A stretch of 64,000 nt of DNA, taken from NCBI GenBank assembly GCA_054601695.1, contig BAAHQB010000258.1, positions 205,071 through 269,070 of the forward strand, in the 5' to 3' direction. Shown here one piece after another: positions 1 to 29,039 of the stretch (position 1 is its first letter; every line of letters starts with the position of its first letter). The DNA comes from Amorphochlora amoebiformis (lineage: Eukaryota > Cercozoa > Chlorarachniophyceae). A program made the translations under genes and the position numbers. The notes under the pieces were generated by a model, which saw only the letters and a list, made by a program, of their open reading frames with translations, made no database searches and had not been told where the DNA came from.

Positions 1-805
1 GGACAAAGAATGTTGTACATATCTGTAAATATATCCGTAACTTTATAAACATGTGCACAAAGGCAGCTATGTTTACTCTTCAAGCAATGTTTCAATGTTT
101 GGATTCCATTTCTAACTTTTTTGGCGGGAGATGCTCTTGACACGTGTCCGTCATCATCCTGGCGTTACGTCACGTTGAATCACATTTCATGTATGTGACT
201 AAACGTTGCGTCACATAATAAAAATGTGACTAAGGGTTCTGTCACACTCGGCTCCGGAGGAGAGCTAGGGACGCTTCCGAATGCGCACCGCACCCCGGAT
301 GGTTGGTTTCTTTTTTGTTTTTCGGTGTATGCGAATCTACACATCTATGAACACCCTACAGAATGCGGGAATCCGTTGAGACGAAATAAATGGGTTCTTT
401 CATCCTGATATATGCGCTGTTTACGAACCGAACCCCGTGATTAGACAAAGGGATGTGAAAACATATGTCCAGAAATCCGTGTGTGAATACGAAGAAAACG
501 CGGTGATATTGGCCTAAAAAGACGCCCGGATGCCTATGTCCCATAAGAGGAGGGTGCGACGTACATGTGAGAATGTAAAAATGGTGTATGCAGGCCGTGA
601 AAATGAAGCCTGAAGATGTCCAGAAGCACCTCCACCTTTCCCCCCCCCACCCCCCCAACTTGCCGTTTCTCTCAATATTCCCTGATGGGATACGTATGCA
701 TGTTTCCGAAGCGTGAATGTATGTATATACCTTCACATTTACGCATGTTTTCGCGGCTGGGAGAGTCCGTTCGGATGTCATGAGATGTGAAAAGGGAGGG
801 ATGTT

Positions 806-850
<45 letters not shown>

Positions 851-859
851 CATAAAATA

Positions 860-15628
<14,769 letters not shown>

Positions 15629-15735
15629 GAAATATTCGAAATCAATGAATTAAGCGCGATTTGAATTCGAAATTAAAGTAAGAGCGGTGTTCGAATTCGA
15701 AAATGAATTATGTTTATATGCGCTTTTTAGGTTTG

Positions 15736-15787
<52 letters not shown>

Positions 15788-16160
15788 TAGGCGAATCGAA
15801 CGGTTGTAGGTTGGGATTTTTTTTGCTAGTTTTAACCTGTTGATAAGATGCGTTTGTTATGTGATTTAATTTATTATATCGGTGTCGTGTGTTTTGAATG
15901 AATATCACCTGGATTGTATGGACTTATATATATATATATATATATATATATACGCGCGCAATTGATACTTGCTAGAATATTATATTTAGAGTCTCTAGAG
16001 TCTAGCTTAGTTCTAGACTAGTACACACTAGATATTCTAGACACATCTAGCCGCTGTGATATTTATGTATACATATTTCATCATATGATATATATGGTAT
16101 ATATTGTCATATTTATAGAAAATATATATATATATATACTACTGATCTCTTTTCTCCCCC
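15629..16160. other. Downstream of the PPR gene; no gene seen
   Basis: Mixed-composition sequence follows the PPR stop codon, with two (TA)n patches (15735-15785, 15925-15952). Part of it, about 15955-16050, is rich in CTAG motifs. It probably holds the 3' untranslated region, but no clear polyadenylation signal stands out. Confidence 0.5.
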
Positions 16161-16164
16161 CTAG

Positions 16165-16209
16165 CACTGTCATCACCCACATGGATTTCGAATTCAGTAT
16201 ACCGGTACA

Positions 16210-16261
<52 letters not shown>

Positions 16262-16372
16262 CCGTGTATCTAAGTCTAGTACTGTCCCCGCCGGAACGTC
16301 TTTAGATCATCGCAGGGAAGGTTTCCGACGTCTCCGGAAAGTTCTGGAATTCTAAGACATCTCAATGGATTC

Positions 16373-16410
<38 letters not shown>

Positions 16411-16430
16411 GGATTGGTGACAAAAATGAG
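16165..16430 (+). CDS. Two candidate exons of an unidentified gene
   Basis: Position 16165-16204 follows a pyrimidine-rich CCCCCCTAG and precedes GTACAT; it reads TVITHMDFEFSIP in the open frame. Position 16412-16430 is a 19-nt stretch between TATATAG and GTGAGT. Phases of the two do not match directly, so another exon would be needed between them, or one is not real. I do not recognise the protein. Confidence 0.3.
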
Positions 16431-17017
16431 GTGAGTCGAAGATGTCGGGCAACTCGTTCATTATGTACTTATACATACATACATGCATATATATATATAT
16501 ATATATTAAATTACAAATATATTGTATTTTACATTCTGACACTTCATGAGTCTTGAGTCTAGAGGGTTAATTTTAGAAGTTACTAGAGTTAATATCGCTA
16601 TAGATCGTGACACTCTTAGTCTCTTACTTTTGTCTAGTAGTACCGTTACTAGAGTTAATATCTTTACATTCTTGCGTCATTGATTATTGTAGTTACTAGG
16701 GTTAACTAGGTTAATATCGCGACACATTCTTGCGTCAATGATTATTGATTGTCTCCGAGACTCCGTCCAGCTTTCACGGAGAGCCCGACTTTGTGTCACG
16801 AGTCACCTAGGTCACGACCTATACTAGCCTTATATATACGATCACAGCTAGACAGCTTATCTCTAGTCGTATCTACGTGCAGATATGCTATGACTATTAC
16901 TAGATTACTAGTGTTACTAGTGCTAGTAGTACTATAATGATAAGACGCGTATAACAGAGTATGTCTAGTAACTATCTTTTGAAGCCTGGCATATGAATAT
17001 ACGGAGTGTTTATATAC

Positions 17018-17077
<60 letters not shown>

Positions 17078-17220
17078 AGGATAGCTCATCCCGCGAGAGA
17101 GAGAGAGAGAAGGCTGTTGGATATATATATATATATATGTATGTATGTGCTAAAATTGAATATTGCTATATATCGCCGGAATTCAAACTTAGTGTAATGG
17201 TGATATATATATGTATGTAA

Positions 17221-17281
<61 letters not shown>

Positions 17282-17598
17282 CACATGAACACATGCATGT
17301 GTATTTGTATGTACACATGTAGAAGTGTATACATATAAATAAATATAATAGCTGACTTCTTAGTCCTATCTGGACGGATAACGTAAACATATATATATAT
17401 ATATATAAAAATATATATATATATATATGTATATGTATGTATACATATGTACATATCTAAATGTAGATATGTATATATGTATATATAGATATGCGACGTC
17501 AAACAATTTTAGGACTGAATACAGAGGCTAGCCCTCTGCTTAATGCTACATACACAGATAATATATACATACATACACATACATATATATATATATAT

Positions 17599-17659
<61 letters not shown>

Positions 17660-17763
17660 CATATATGTACATGTATGCATATATATGTACATATCTACAT
17701 GTAGGTATGTATATACGTATATATAGATATGCGAAAGCTTAAACTGACTAGTTTCTTAATATA

Positions 17764-17809
<46 letters not shown>

Positions 17810-17879
17810 CATGTATACATATATAAATATATACATATATATATATATATATACATATATATATACCTATTATATTACG

Positions 17880-17910
<31 letters not shown>

Positions 17911-17936
17911 CTCTTTATCATCATATTTATACATAC
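16431..17936. other. CTAG-rich and TA-rich region, no recognised gene
   Basis: From 16540 to 16990 there are repeated short motifs such as GTTACTAGAGTTAATATC and CATTCTTGCGTCA, in two or three imperfect copies, with many CTAG tetramers. From 17000 on, (TA)n dominates, with small islands at 17150-17200, 17345-17385 (TTCTTAG, 19 nt, then GTAAAC) and 17500-17560 that could be exons or half-exon copies of an unseen gene. A short GA tract lies at 17096-17110. Confidence 0.4.
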
Positions 17937-19440
<1,504 letters not shown>

Positions 19441-19587
19441 TCATACACCAGCGTCGAACGAAATACAGTGCACGACGTATACACACTATACGTATATACC
19501 CACACAACACACACCCACACAACCTCTCCTCCAATCTCCTCCGGTCTCCCTACGATACCCTTTCCCTCCAAATATACCTATCCTTAC

Positions 19588-19824
19588 CAGTATTCTACTC
19601 ATTCGAAACCCAAACACCTTCCCGCCAGAAGTTTCTGACCCGGCGGGCTGTGGCTGATTCTCTTCATCGGGTGAAGAGGAACCATGTGGAATTCGGACAA
19701 TAAGCTGTTTTTCAGAAAATTTCGGGGGATTTTTCGAGATTGTGTGAGTGAAATCTGGGGAAGAAAGAGGAATATGAGAGATACTCGTCCCGAGGGGTCC
19801 GCCCATCCGGGTCGACATGGTCAT
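19588..19824 (-). CDS. Candidate first exon of an unidentified minus-strand gene
   Basis: An ATG at 19824 opens a 79-codon frame that ends at a strong donor (CTG followed by GTAAGG). It starts MTMSTRMGGPLGTSISHI and contains GSSSPDEENQPQPAG, a polar, probably disordered stretch. An island at about 19435-19490 (ending ACAATAAG before GTATGTG) may be a later exon, but its phase does not fit simply. The start codon is 507 bp from the EF-hand start on the other strand, so the two could share a promoter region. Function unknown. Confidence 0.45.
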
Positions 19825-20330
19825 TGATGGGCCGAGAAATAAGTGAATAATTTGGTATAAAATGAATTCAATATGTAGATATTAGTTTTGTAATATCCTT
19901 TAATTTATAAAATATTATAAGGCGAAAATACCAGTTATTGGATTTCTTTTCAGAACAGATGTTTGGATTTTTTCTGAAGTTCAGGTATTACCGTATTCCC
20001 GGTAGTTCCATTGCATGAATTTTTCGTTTATCGGCGCTTTTTATATGTCGAAAATAAGGTGATTCCGCACATACACAATTTTCTAAGTATAAAAAACAAG
20101 GATATTATATATTAAAAAGTAGAATATCCACATACCTTAATTATGTTATCAAGATATCGTACTCAATATTACATACCCCCAATGTCGCCTTTTATTACTC
20201 TCGTTTGTACGATTTCACCGAAATTGCTCCAAAGCCGGGCACGTGCTATCATACCCTCCCTTTCCCGCGATCCGAAAGGCAACCAACCACACATACAACC
20301 CGACCAACCCCATCCCCAGGCGCCGACTGA
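19825..20330. promoter_or_regulatory. Divergent intergenic region
   Basis: About 500 bp of AT-rich but non-repetitive sequence separates the candidate minus-strand exon from the EF-hand gene. A TATAAAAT lies at 19856-19863, but its role and strand are uncertain. A poly-A-rich patch lies near 20090. Two diverging promoters are inferred from gene orientation only. Confidence 0.4.
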
Positions 20331-21337
20331 ATGGGGAGTTTTTGTGCCTCACACGACTACCAAGAGCTCAAAGCGATGGAGCGAGCGACCAGTGACTACG
20401 TCATGGGCCGTGCGAGTTTGGAGGATATTTGGGAGCTTCTGGAGAGCGGTGATGGCGAAAGCCACATCGGAACTGAAAAATTGCGATCGGCCCTGCTTGG
20501 GGCGTTCTTGTTCTTCTCTATGGTACAAAACTGAATATTTATATCCATGTCCATGTATGACTTATCCCCTTGTGCATTTTTCCGAATTTATTTTCAGTTC
20601 CAACGAGTGAAGTTGGTGTAAAAATCCCTTTAACCAACGTACCATCATCGTGCACCTGTTAGCGTATTGACGGTATTATTTCACAGGTATACAACCCCAA
20701 GAGGAAGAAAGTGCCGTCTGCAAAACAGGCCGAACCCTACGTCGACAAATTGTTTGGATACGTGGCCAGAAAGGTGGGTGGATTCAGAAATTATATGATT
20801 TTCATGTCTGCTGGCGCTGGGAGAACATGTTTGCTGGCCTGTAAGTTTGACAGAGAGAAATGGTGATGTTGACATGCAGTGAAGGGGTCGTGTATATGTA
20901 TTTTAACAGTACATGTATCGTAATAGGTGGACAAGGATGGAGACGACAAGATATCAAGGGAGGATTTCGATGAGTATGGACACTTCCTCAAGGTGTGTAT
21001 GGGATGTAAATACATCTACATATGCATATTCGTATTTCTGATCATGAATATATATATATATATACACATAACATATATATATATGTATATAAATATATAT
21101 TACATGTATATATAGACATATATATATATATAATGTAGAAATATGGAGCGTATAATGTATGTAACTGGATGTACACACATCTAAATGTACTTAGTATATT
21201 TACATATGCTACATATATATATATATATATGTATAATATACATAATTCATTGTATATAATATATGTATATACACATTATGTATAATATATATATGTGTAT
21301 ACAAGGTATATGCATTAAAACTATACATATGTGTAAG

Positions 21338-21393
<56 letters not shown>

Positions 21394-21449
21394 GTAAAAA
21401 TATAATGTATACATACATATATATATATATATGCGTATACTGTACATTG

Positions 21450-21501
<52 letters not shown>

Positions 21502-21780
21502 TAAACGTCACAAATGTCGCCCACCGAATTAATCAACCGAGCAAACAAGCACTACACTTCTAAAGAGAAAGATTTGCTTCATCATATATGTATATCAATC
21601 CATACACATATAAATACATGAACATACATGTATAAAAACTTAAATATATTATATAATATATATTTATATATATATATATATATATAACATAAACCACAGA
21701 ACGAATTCCACAAGATGACGCAAGTGAATGCCGCCAAAGTCAAAGCCAGAAACGGCTCCGGCGTCCGGTTGGTCATTTGA
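20331..21780 (+). CDS. Small EF-hand protein, four exons, possible N-myristoylation
   Basis: Exons: 20331-20522, 20687-20773, 20927-20992, 21700-21780, giving 141 residues; all introns are phase 0 with GT-AG ends. Exon 3 encodes a clear EF-hand loop, [12 protein letters not shown] (Asp at 1, 3, 5; Ile at 8; Asp instead of the usual Glu at 12), so calcium binding is likely. A degenerate first hand may lie in exon 1 ([12 protein letters not shown]), missing the usual acidic position 1. The N-terminus MGSFCAS has Gly2 followed by small residues and a Cys, as in myristoylated and palmitoylated proteins; this is inference. Exon 2 is basic ([12 protein letters not shown]). The last intron (20993-21699) is TA-rich and contains a fragment related to the zinc-finger exon at 50.8 kb. 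The partner and pathway are unknown. Confidence 0.75.
21500..21592 (+). repeat. Dispersed fragment matching the 3' end of the zinc-finger exon
   Basis: Inside the last intron of the EF-hand gene, about 90 bp starting CTTAAACGTCACAAATGTCG match, in inverted orientation, the sequence at 50704-50793. The match covers the last codons ([10 protein letters not shown], stop) and the downstream flank. The upstream edge is (TA)n, as for the 3'-half exon copies elsewhere. Confidence 0.85.
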
Positions 21781-22640
21781 TCCAACTGAACTCGAATGGC
21801 CTTACATTCCCCTACCACCAATCACCTTTATTTTTTTCTTCGCTGTACTGTCTTGAGGAGAGAAAAAAGACCAGAAAAAAAAAAAGTCAAAAAAAAGAAA
21901 CGTCAAAAAAAGAAACGTCAAAAAAAAAAAAAAACGTCGAAATACCCAGGAAAGGAGAGTGTTCCCATTTTTATTTTTTTTACTTTTTTCTTTTTTTTGG
22001 TAATGTAAACTAAGAGGGAAGGGAGAAATGATTGGAAAAAAAAAAATTTGAAAAAATTGTATACTAAAAAAAAAATATCGCGTTGTAAGGAAGTTAGCCG
22101 GAAAAAATAGGAAGAGCGTCTTAATCAGTGAGATTCCGTTCTTTTGATATATTTAACCAAAAAAATCTATCCATCCCATTACCATACCACAAACTGTACG
22201 CACAATCGATTCTTCTTGTTTTTTAACACATACAAAGCACAGTTACATAAGAAAAAAAAACACAAATTATTTTTTCGTAACTTTGAGAATAGCTAGCTAA
22301 ACCGGAAAAAGAAAACCTAACCTTTATGTATAGAAAAAAAGTAAGTGATTTTTGAGAAAGTAAGGGATTTCTGGAAAAGAAATTGATCTCTTGAGAAAGC
22401 AAGGGATCTCTCAGAAAGCATGTGATTTCTAAGTTACGAAGTGACCCTAAGTGGGCTTTCACTTGGGGAATCCGTCTTATACCCTCAAAATTTCGTTTTT
22501 CGTAGCATTTTTTTTTTGCGCCTTTGATAGCGGAGGAATATACGAGAAGACAAAGAGGGTGAAATTTATTATCTTTGACGCAACTCTGAAGAAAAAAAAG
22601 GGTGAATAAGGGAGTATTTGGATAGGAAATTCAATCCCTT
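21781..22640. other. 3' flank of the EF-hand gene, A/T homopolymers
   Basis: Many poly-A and poly-T runs, including an AAAAAAGAAACGTC motif repeated three times near 21890-21935. It probably includes the 3' untranslated region. The open frames over these runs are low-complexity Lys or Phe translations. No further gene was recognised. Confidence 0.5.
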
Positions 22641-22686
22641 TGTCTCAAGATATGAGTAACCTATGAATATACACATTGTACCACGG

Positions 22687-22729
<43 letters not shown>

Positions 22730-23966
22730 TTATATATATATATATATGTTTGTCGTGTACGTACGCTCTTCACAAGAGTTTCCGTATGCCGTTTGTTCAT
22801 CTCCCTACGGGTTTCAATTTTGCACATACACCAAGTTCAGTTGTTTGTTCAAGCCTTAGACTAGTTTTAGTCGACTGTGATTGACTAGTTAGATCGAATC
22901 GCGTGTGCCTATGACCGCGATTGTATTCGAGCCTACAGCTGCTGTATTGATCGAGAAAATTAACCTTAGTGATTAAATTCGCATTTTAAATCTGTATATA
23001 TATCTATATATATATATATATATCATGTGTATCAAAACCATGTAATCATCCTCTAGATCACATCACCGGTAGCTAGCTATCAGTCTGGCATATATACCTG
23101 GCATACTCTAGATATACTAGATATATCTGGTATATCTAGTATATACGTACTACTATGTAGTAGTGTATACTTAGGTATATACACGTATACCATGGCTAGA
23201 TTTGTGTGGCGGACAACGTTATAACTAATCTGGTTAATACTAGTAATATTCATTAATGTTAAAAACTTTTTGGCCATGCGCGCGCCGGCAACTTCAGATA
23301 ATGTCACTTTAATTGTTGAATTTCACACTGCATAGTGAGAGCTAGCTATATAAAAATCACCATGCTAGACCTAATCAGTTAGATGATTTATATATATATA
23401 TATAATATTACCTAGATTACTACGGTGCATGAGATGTCGGACAGCATCTACAAAGTCTGCGCATCGATGCACAACCCGATGGGATTGGTGCTAGTAGTGA
23501 CTGCGTATAAGCTAGTACTAGAAGCGCATATATGTGGATAGCCGAAATCGTAAAAAAAAGCCTAAAACTCACCGGGAAGTACCGGTTACCCGAATTGAAT
23601 ACCGTGACTGGCGGCTTGGTAACGTTCGAAGTATGATAATGATTATTTAAGTTTCAAAACATTTATAATGCAGGCTGGAGGTTATATACTAGATATAAGC
23701 TCATTTGAGAGTAGTATGTCTGACACGTGTCCAAGCCCAAGCGCTAACATACGTTTGTTTATATCTCCTACATATTATATATATATGTATATCTATATCT
23801 ATATATATATATATATCTATATCTATATATGTATATATAAAGATATCTACATATCTATACATAGATATATACATATTTACATGTAAGGTTATATAACCTC
23901 TTTTAAGAGTAGTATGTCTGACACGTGTCCAAGCCGAAGCGCTAACATACTTTTGTTTATATCTCC

Positions 23967-24020
<54 letters not shown>

Positions 24021-24141
24021 ATATCTGCATATCTGTTTCTCTCTCCCGTATGCAGTGTCGCTGGACTATATATATATATATTTATATATATATATATGTT
24101 TGTAGGTATGTAATAGGTATATGTATGTATATATATTATAT

Positions 24142-24198
<57 letters not shown>

Positions 24199-24220
24199 AA
24201 TGTATATACATATGGACGTA

Positions 24221-24257
<37 letters not shown>

Positions 24258-24319
24258 GTATGTATATACTTAAACGTAACATACACGTATTCTATCTCGC
24301 CAGTAGACAATGTTAGTAG

Positions 24320-24366
<47 letters not shown>

Positions 24367-24385
24367 GCATACATATATATTATAT

Positions 24386-24449
<64 letters not shown>

Positions 24450-24630
24450 ATATAATAAATATATACATATATATATATATATGTATATATATGTGTAAAT
24501 AAATATATATATATATATATATATTCATACGTATTTATACATATATATATATATATATATATATATCCCATGAACACACATGCAAGATAAATAACAAAAA
24601 CTAGTATTTTTATATATATATCCCAGTCCA
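22641..24630. other. Repeat-rich region with a duplicated island, no recognised gene
   Basis: TA arrays alternate with unique or CTAG-rich sequence (22860-23560). A block of about 55 bp containing AGTATGTCTGACACGTGTCC and AAGCGCTAACATAC occurs twice (about 23710-23765 and 23911-23965); it reads [13 protein letters not shown] on the + strand and could be a duplicated exon. Smaller islands near 24040-24065 and 24268-24320 resemble 5' exon starts after CAG. No gene could be assembled. Confidence 0.45.
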
Positions 24631-24633
24631 ATA

Positions 24634-25175
24634 GTGTATCCCTCTCTCTTCTCTCTCCTAACTCTCTTCTCTCTCCTCTCTCTCTCTTCTCTCTCCTCTC
24701 TCTCTTCTCTCTCCTCTCTCTCTTCTCTCTCCTCTCTCTCTCCCTCTCTTCTCTCTCTCTCCCCTCTCTTCTCTCTCTCTCCCCTCTCTTCTCTCTCTCA
24801 AAATTTCTCTCTTTTCTCCCCCTTACCCTCTAAAAGTTGTTAATTCCTTCTCTCTCTGTCTCTCACTCTCTCTCTTCCCTCTCTCACTGTCTCTCCATCT
24901 CTCTCTTCTCTCTCTCTCATTCTCTCTCTTCTCTCTCTCACATTCTCTCTCTCTCTCTCTCTCTCCTCTCTCTATATTTCTCAATCTCCTTCTCTCTTCT
25001 CTCTCTCTCAATCTCTCTCTTATCTCTCAATCTCTCTCTTCTCTCTCTCTCACTCTCTCTCCATCTCTCTCTCCATCTCTCTCTTCTCTCTCTCTCTCAA
25101 TCTCTCTCTTCTCTCTCTCACATTCTCTCTCTCTCTCTTTCCTCTCTCTCTATATTTCTCAATCTCTCTCTTCTG

Positions 25176-25208
<33 letters not shown>

Positions 25209-25574
25209 AATCTCTCTCTTCTCTCTCTCTCAATCTCTCTCTTCTCTCTCTTCTCTCTCTTCTCTCTCTCTCTTCTCTCTCTCTTCTCTCTCTCTTCTCT
25301 CTCTCTTCTCTCTCTCTTCCTCTCTCTCTTATCTCTCTCTTCTCTCTCTCTCACTCTCTCTCTTATCTCTCTCTCACTCTCTCTCTTTCTCTCTCTCTCA
25401 CTCTCTCTCTTATCTCTCTCTCTCTCTCTCTTCTCTCTCTCAATCTCTCTCTATCTCTCTCTCCCTATCTCTCTCTTATCTCTCTCTTTATCTCTCTTTC
25501 CTCTTTCTCACTATCTCTCTCTCTTCTCTCAAATACTTCTAAACTGTGTCATCTCTCTCTCTCTCATTAGATTT

Positions 25575-25613
<39 letters not shown>

Positions 25614-25729
25614 TTCCTAGAACCTTGCTTAGACCGTATGAATTTCTGACTGTAATCAATCTCTCTCTCTCGTCATATTAATTCTCTCTCTCTCTCTCTC
25701 TCTCTTCCTCTCTTTCTCTCTCTCTCTCA

Positions 25730-25771
<42 letters not shown>

Positions 25772-25864
25772 GTCTCTCTCTCTCTAGGAAGGCTGTTTAG
25801 ACCGTATACATTCTCTCTCTCACTATATTCCCTATCTCTCGCTTCTCTCTATCTCTCTCTCTCT

Positions 25865-25896
<32 letters not shown>

Positions 25897-25992
25897 AGGA
25901 AGGCTGCTTAGACCGTATACATTCTCTCTCTCACTATATTCCCTATCTCTCGCTTCTCTCTATTTCTCTCTCTCTCTTTATCTCTCTCTCTC

Positions 25993-26023
<31 letters not shown>

Positions 26024-26104
26024 AGGAAGGCTGCTTAGACCGTATACATTCTCTCTCTCACTATATTCCCTATCTCTCGCTTCTCTCTATTTCTCTCTCT
26101 CTCT

Positions 26105-26136
<32 letters not shown>

Positions 26137-26197
26137 AGGAAGGCTGCTTAGACCGTATACATTCTCTCTCTCACTATATTCCTCTCTCGCTTCTCTC

Positions 26198-26249
<52 letters not shown>

Positions 26250-26369
26250 GGAAGGCTGCTTAGACCGTATACATTCTCTCTCTCACTATATTCCCTATCT
26301 CTCGCTTCTCTCTATTTCTCTCTCTCTCTTTATCTCTCTCTCTCTCTTCCTCTCTCTCTCTCTCTCTTC

Positions 26370-26411
<42 letters not shown>

Positions 26412-26491
26412 AGGAAGGCTGCTTAGACCGTATACATTCTCTCTCTCACTATATTCCCTATCTCTCGCTTCTCTCTATTTCTCTCTCTCTC

Positions 26492-26543
<52 letters not shown>

Positions 26544-26638
26544 GGAAGGCTGCTTAGACCGTATACATTCTCTCTCTCACTATATTCCCTATCTCTCGCT
26601 TCTCTCTATTTCTCTCTCTCTCTTTATCTCTCTCTCTC

Positions 26639-26688
<50 letters not shown>

Positions 26689-26751
26689 GGAAGGCTGCTT
26701 AGACCGTATACATTCTCTCTCTCACTATATTCCCTATCTCTCGCTTCTCTC

Positions 26752-26803
<52 letters not shown>

Positions 26804-26886
26804 GGAAGGCTGCTTAGACCATATACATTCTCTCTCTCACTATATTCCCTATCTCTCGCTTCTCTCTGTTTCTCTCTCTCTCTTCA

Positions 26887-26917
<31 letters not shown>

Positions 26918-27117
26918 TTCTCTCTATCTCTCTCTCTCTAGAAAGGCTGCTTAGACCGTATACATTCTCTCTCTCTCACTATATTCCCTATCTCTCGTAT
27001 TTCTCTCTCTCTCTTTATCTCTCTCTCCCTTCCTCTCTCTCTCTCTCTTCCTCTCTCTCTCTATCTTTCTCTCTCTCCCTCTTTCTCTCTCTCGCTCTCT
27101 TTCTCTCTCTCCCTCTT

Positions 27118-27150
<33 letters not shown>

Positions 27151-27396
27151 TCCTCTCTCTCTCTATCTTTCTCTCTCTCCCTCTTTCTCTCTCTCGCTCT
27201 CTTTCTCTCTATCTCTCTCTTTCTCTCTCTCTCTCTTTCTCTCTATCTCTCTCTTTCTCTCTCTCTCTCTTTCTCTCTTTCTCTCTATCTTTCTCTCTCG
27301 CTTTCTCTCTCTCTCTCTTTCTCTCTATTTCTCTCTCTCTCTTCCTCTCTCTCTCTCTCTTTCTCTCTATCTCTCTCTCTCGCTTTCTCTAGAAAT
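24634..27396. repeat. 2.7-kb (CT)n tract with a ten-copy minisatellite
   Basis: TCTC dinucleotide repeat with variants. Between 25780 and 26990 a unit of about 110-165 bp repeats ten times, each with CTAGGAAGGCTGCTTAGACC then GTATACATTCTC and later CTATCTCTCGCTTCTCTC. A related, older-looking version at 25617-25650 reads CTAGAACCTTGCTTAGACC then GTATGAATTTC. Each unit therefore has a long pyrimidine tract, AG, 16 nt and a GTATAC donor, like a duplicated micro-exon. Confidence 0.92.
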
Positions 27397-27400
27397 GTTG

Positions 27401-27440
27401 ATGTTTTGCCATCCAAGCAATGATGAGTTAGATATAATGT
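27401..27440 (+). repeat. Remote copy of the 5' half of PPR exon 12663-12733
   Basis: GATGTTTTGCCATCCAAGCA and the bases after it match the 5'-half copies at 12.1-12.6 kb, on the same strand but almost 15 kb away. It follows CTCTAG at the end of the CT tract. The TA-rich sequence after it (27450-27750) also shares TTGCTATATA and GTTAG islands with 12210-12260. Confidence 0.8.
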
Positions 27441-27443
27441 TTG

Positions 27444-27485
<42 letters not shown>

Positions 27486-27492
27486 CTATATG

Positions 27493-27526
<34 letters not shown>

Positions 27527-27691
27527 ATATATGTTAGACATATATATATATATATATATTGCTATATATATATGTATATATATATATATATATAAATAAT
27601 ATATATGTTAGACCTATATATATATATATATATATATTGCTATATATACAAATATATATGTTAGACATATATATATATATATATATATTGC

Positions 27692-27740
<49 letters not shown>

Positions 27741-27752
27741 TATATATGTTAG

Positions 27753-27805
27753 ACCTATGAACGATAGTGGTCGAGTGGATGATCTTGGACCAAATAGTCT
27801 AAATA
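27753..27805 (+). CDS. Candidate exon island, unidentified
   Basis: After TATGTTAG the sequence reads [17 protein letters not shown] in an open frame. Three shorter islands upstream (about 27533, 27611, 27660) repeat GTTAGAC(C/A)TAT before TA arrays and look like 5'-end copies of it. No clear GT donor is visible, so the exon end is unknown. Confidence 0.3.
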
Positions 27806-27825
27806 TATATATATATATATATACT

Positions 27826-27869
<44 letters not shown>

Positions 27870-28050
27870 TAAAGTTTTAATTTATATATTCATGTATACT
27901 TGTATGTATATTTAAGTACATATATATATATATATATTTATAGATAAATATATGTATATATATTTATATATATATTACGAAAAAAAATGTATATAAACAA
28001 ATATGTCTACATATATTATACATAATATATTTATATGTATATATACATAC

Positions 28051-28109
<59 letters not shown>

Positions 28110-28255
28110 CGATCTTCTATGAACTCACACATACATAGATATACATACACACATATATATTTTTCTGTATATATACATATGATATATACATACATATTAT
28201 ATATATATATATATATATATATGTGCATAATATATATATATATACATATATATAC

Positions 28256-28293
<38 letters not shown>

Positions 28294-28311
28294 ACTCGAC
28301 TACATTCCTGG

Positions 28312-28349
<38 letters not shown>

Positions 28350-28496
28350 TATATATAATACTGAAGTAAGTGTATATACATTATATAGTTTATATCCGAA
28401 TGTAAAGACACATATATTCATTTATTCTTATGTGGGTTATATTGTATATGTATGTATATACATACATATAGGTGATATAGCATGCGTATGTATTCG

Positions 28497-28550
<54 letters not shown>

Positions 28551-28640
28551 GTATTTATACATACATACACACACACATATATATATATATATGTAAATAT
28601 ATATATATATTCTCATATTATATATATTCTTATATATATA
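27806..28640. repeat. (TA)n with small islands, no gene seen
   Basis: TA-rich throughout, with short islands at 28108-28140, 28290-28312 and 28360-28435 that carry no recognisable coding motif. Confidence 0.7.
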
Positions 28641-28730
28641 AAGGAGATTTACCAAAATGCCACGAACAAAGACACGTGTACACCCCCTCCCCCCCCCCTT
28701 TTTTTATCGTCCCTTTACGAACCACGAAAT

Positions 28731-29011
28731 ATGACAGATGAACAAGAAAGAGCGTGCTTTCCGAACATCCAAAAGGGTACGTGGTCGTCGCTGTCGCGGA
28801 GAGATTCTTGGAGACAGTACTGACAACTATCCCGGGATTACCAGACATACACGTGTGATATTTCGAAGCTCGCGATTGGTGATACTAACAAGTTTCAAGT
28901 GATATTACCTTATATTTTTCAAAAGTGGTCTTCTGGGGAATTCCCGCCACCCCCTCTGTCATTACGAGTCGTCATACCAAGCTGTCCAAGCTCTACATTG
29001 GATTTTATTAG
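28731..29011 (+). CDS. Possible two-exon small protein
   Basis: ATG at 28731 opens MTDEQERACFPNIQK and meets a donor GTACGT at 28777. A second exon, 28926-29011, follows AAAAG and continues in phase as VVFWGIPATPSVITSRHTK and LSKLYIGFY, ending at a TAG directly before GTATTT. This would give 43 residues. The TAG could instead be part of a donor context if the frame were different. The sequence is not repeat-like, but I do not recognise the family. Confidence 0.4.
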
Positions 29012-29039
29012 GTATTTATAGTTTAAGCGTGAATCTTTA

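Noticed and set aside
356-853. 165-codon minus-strand frame
   Set aside because: Includes a TA-repeat translation at its start and no recognisable motif; no splice support.
20143-20610. 155-codon frame overlapping the EF-hand exon 1
   Set aside because: A shifted frame over a phase-consistent exon; it runs through the intron.
24634-25649. 270-codon Ser-Leu frame
   Set aside because: Translation of (CT)n repeat.
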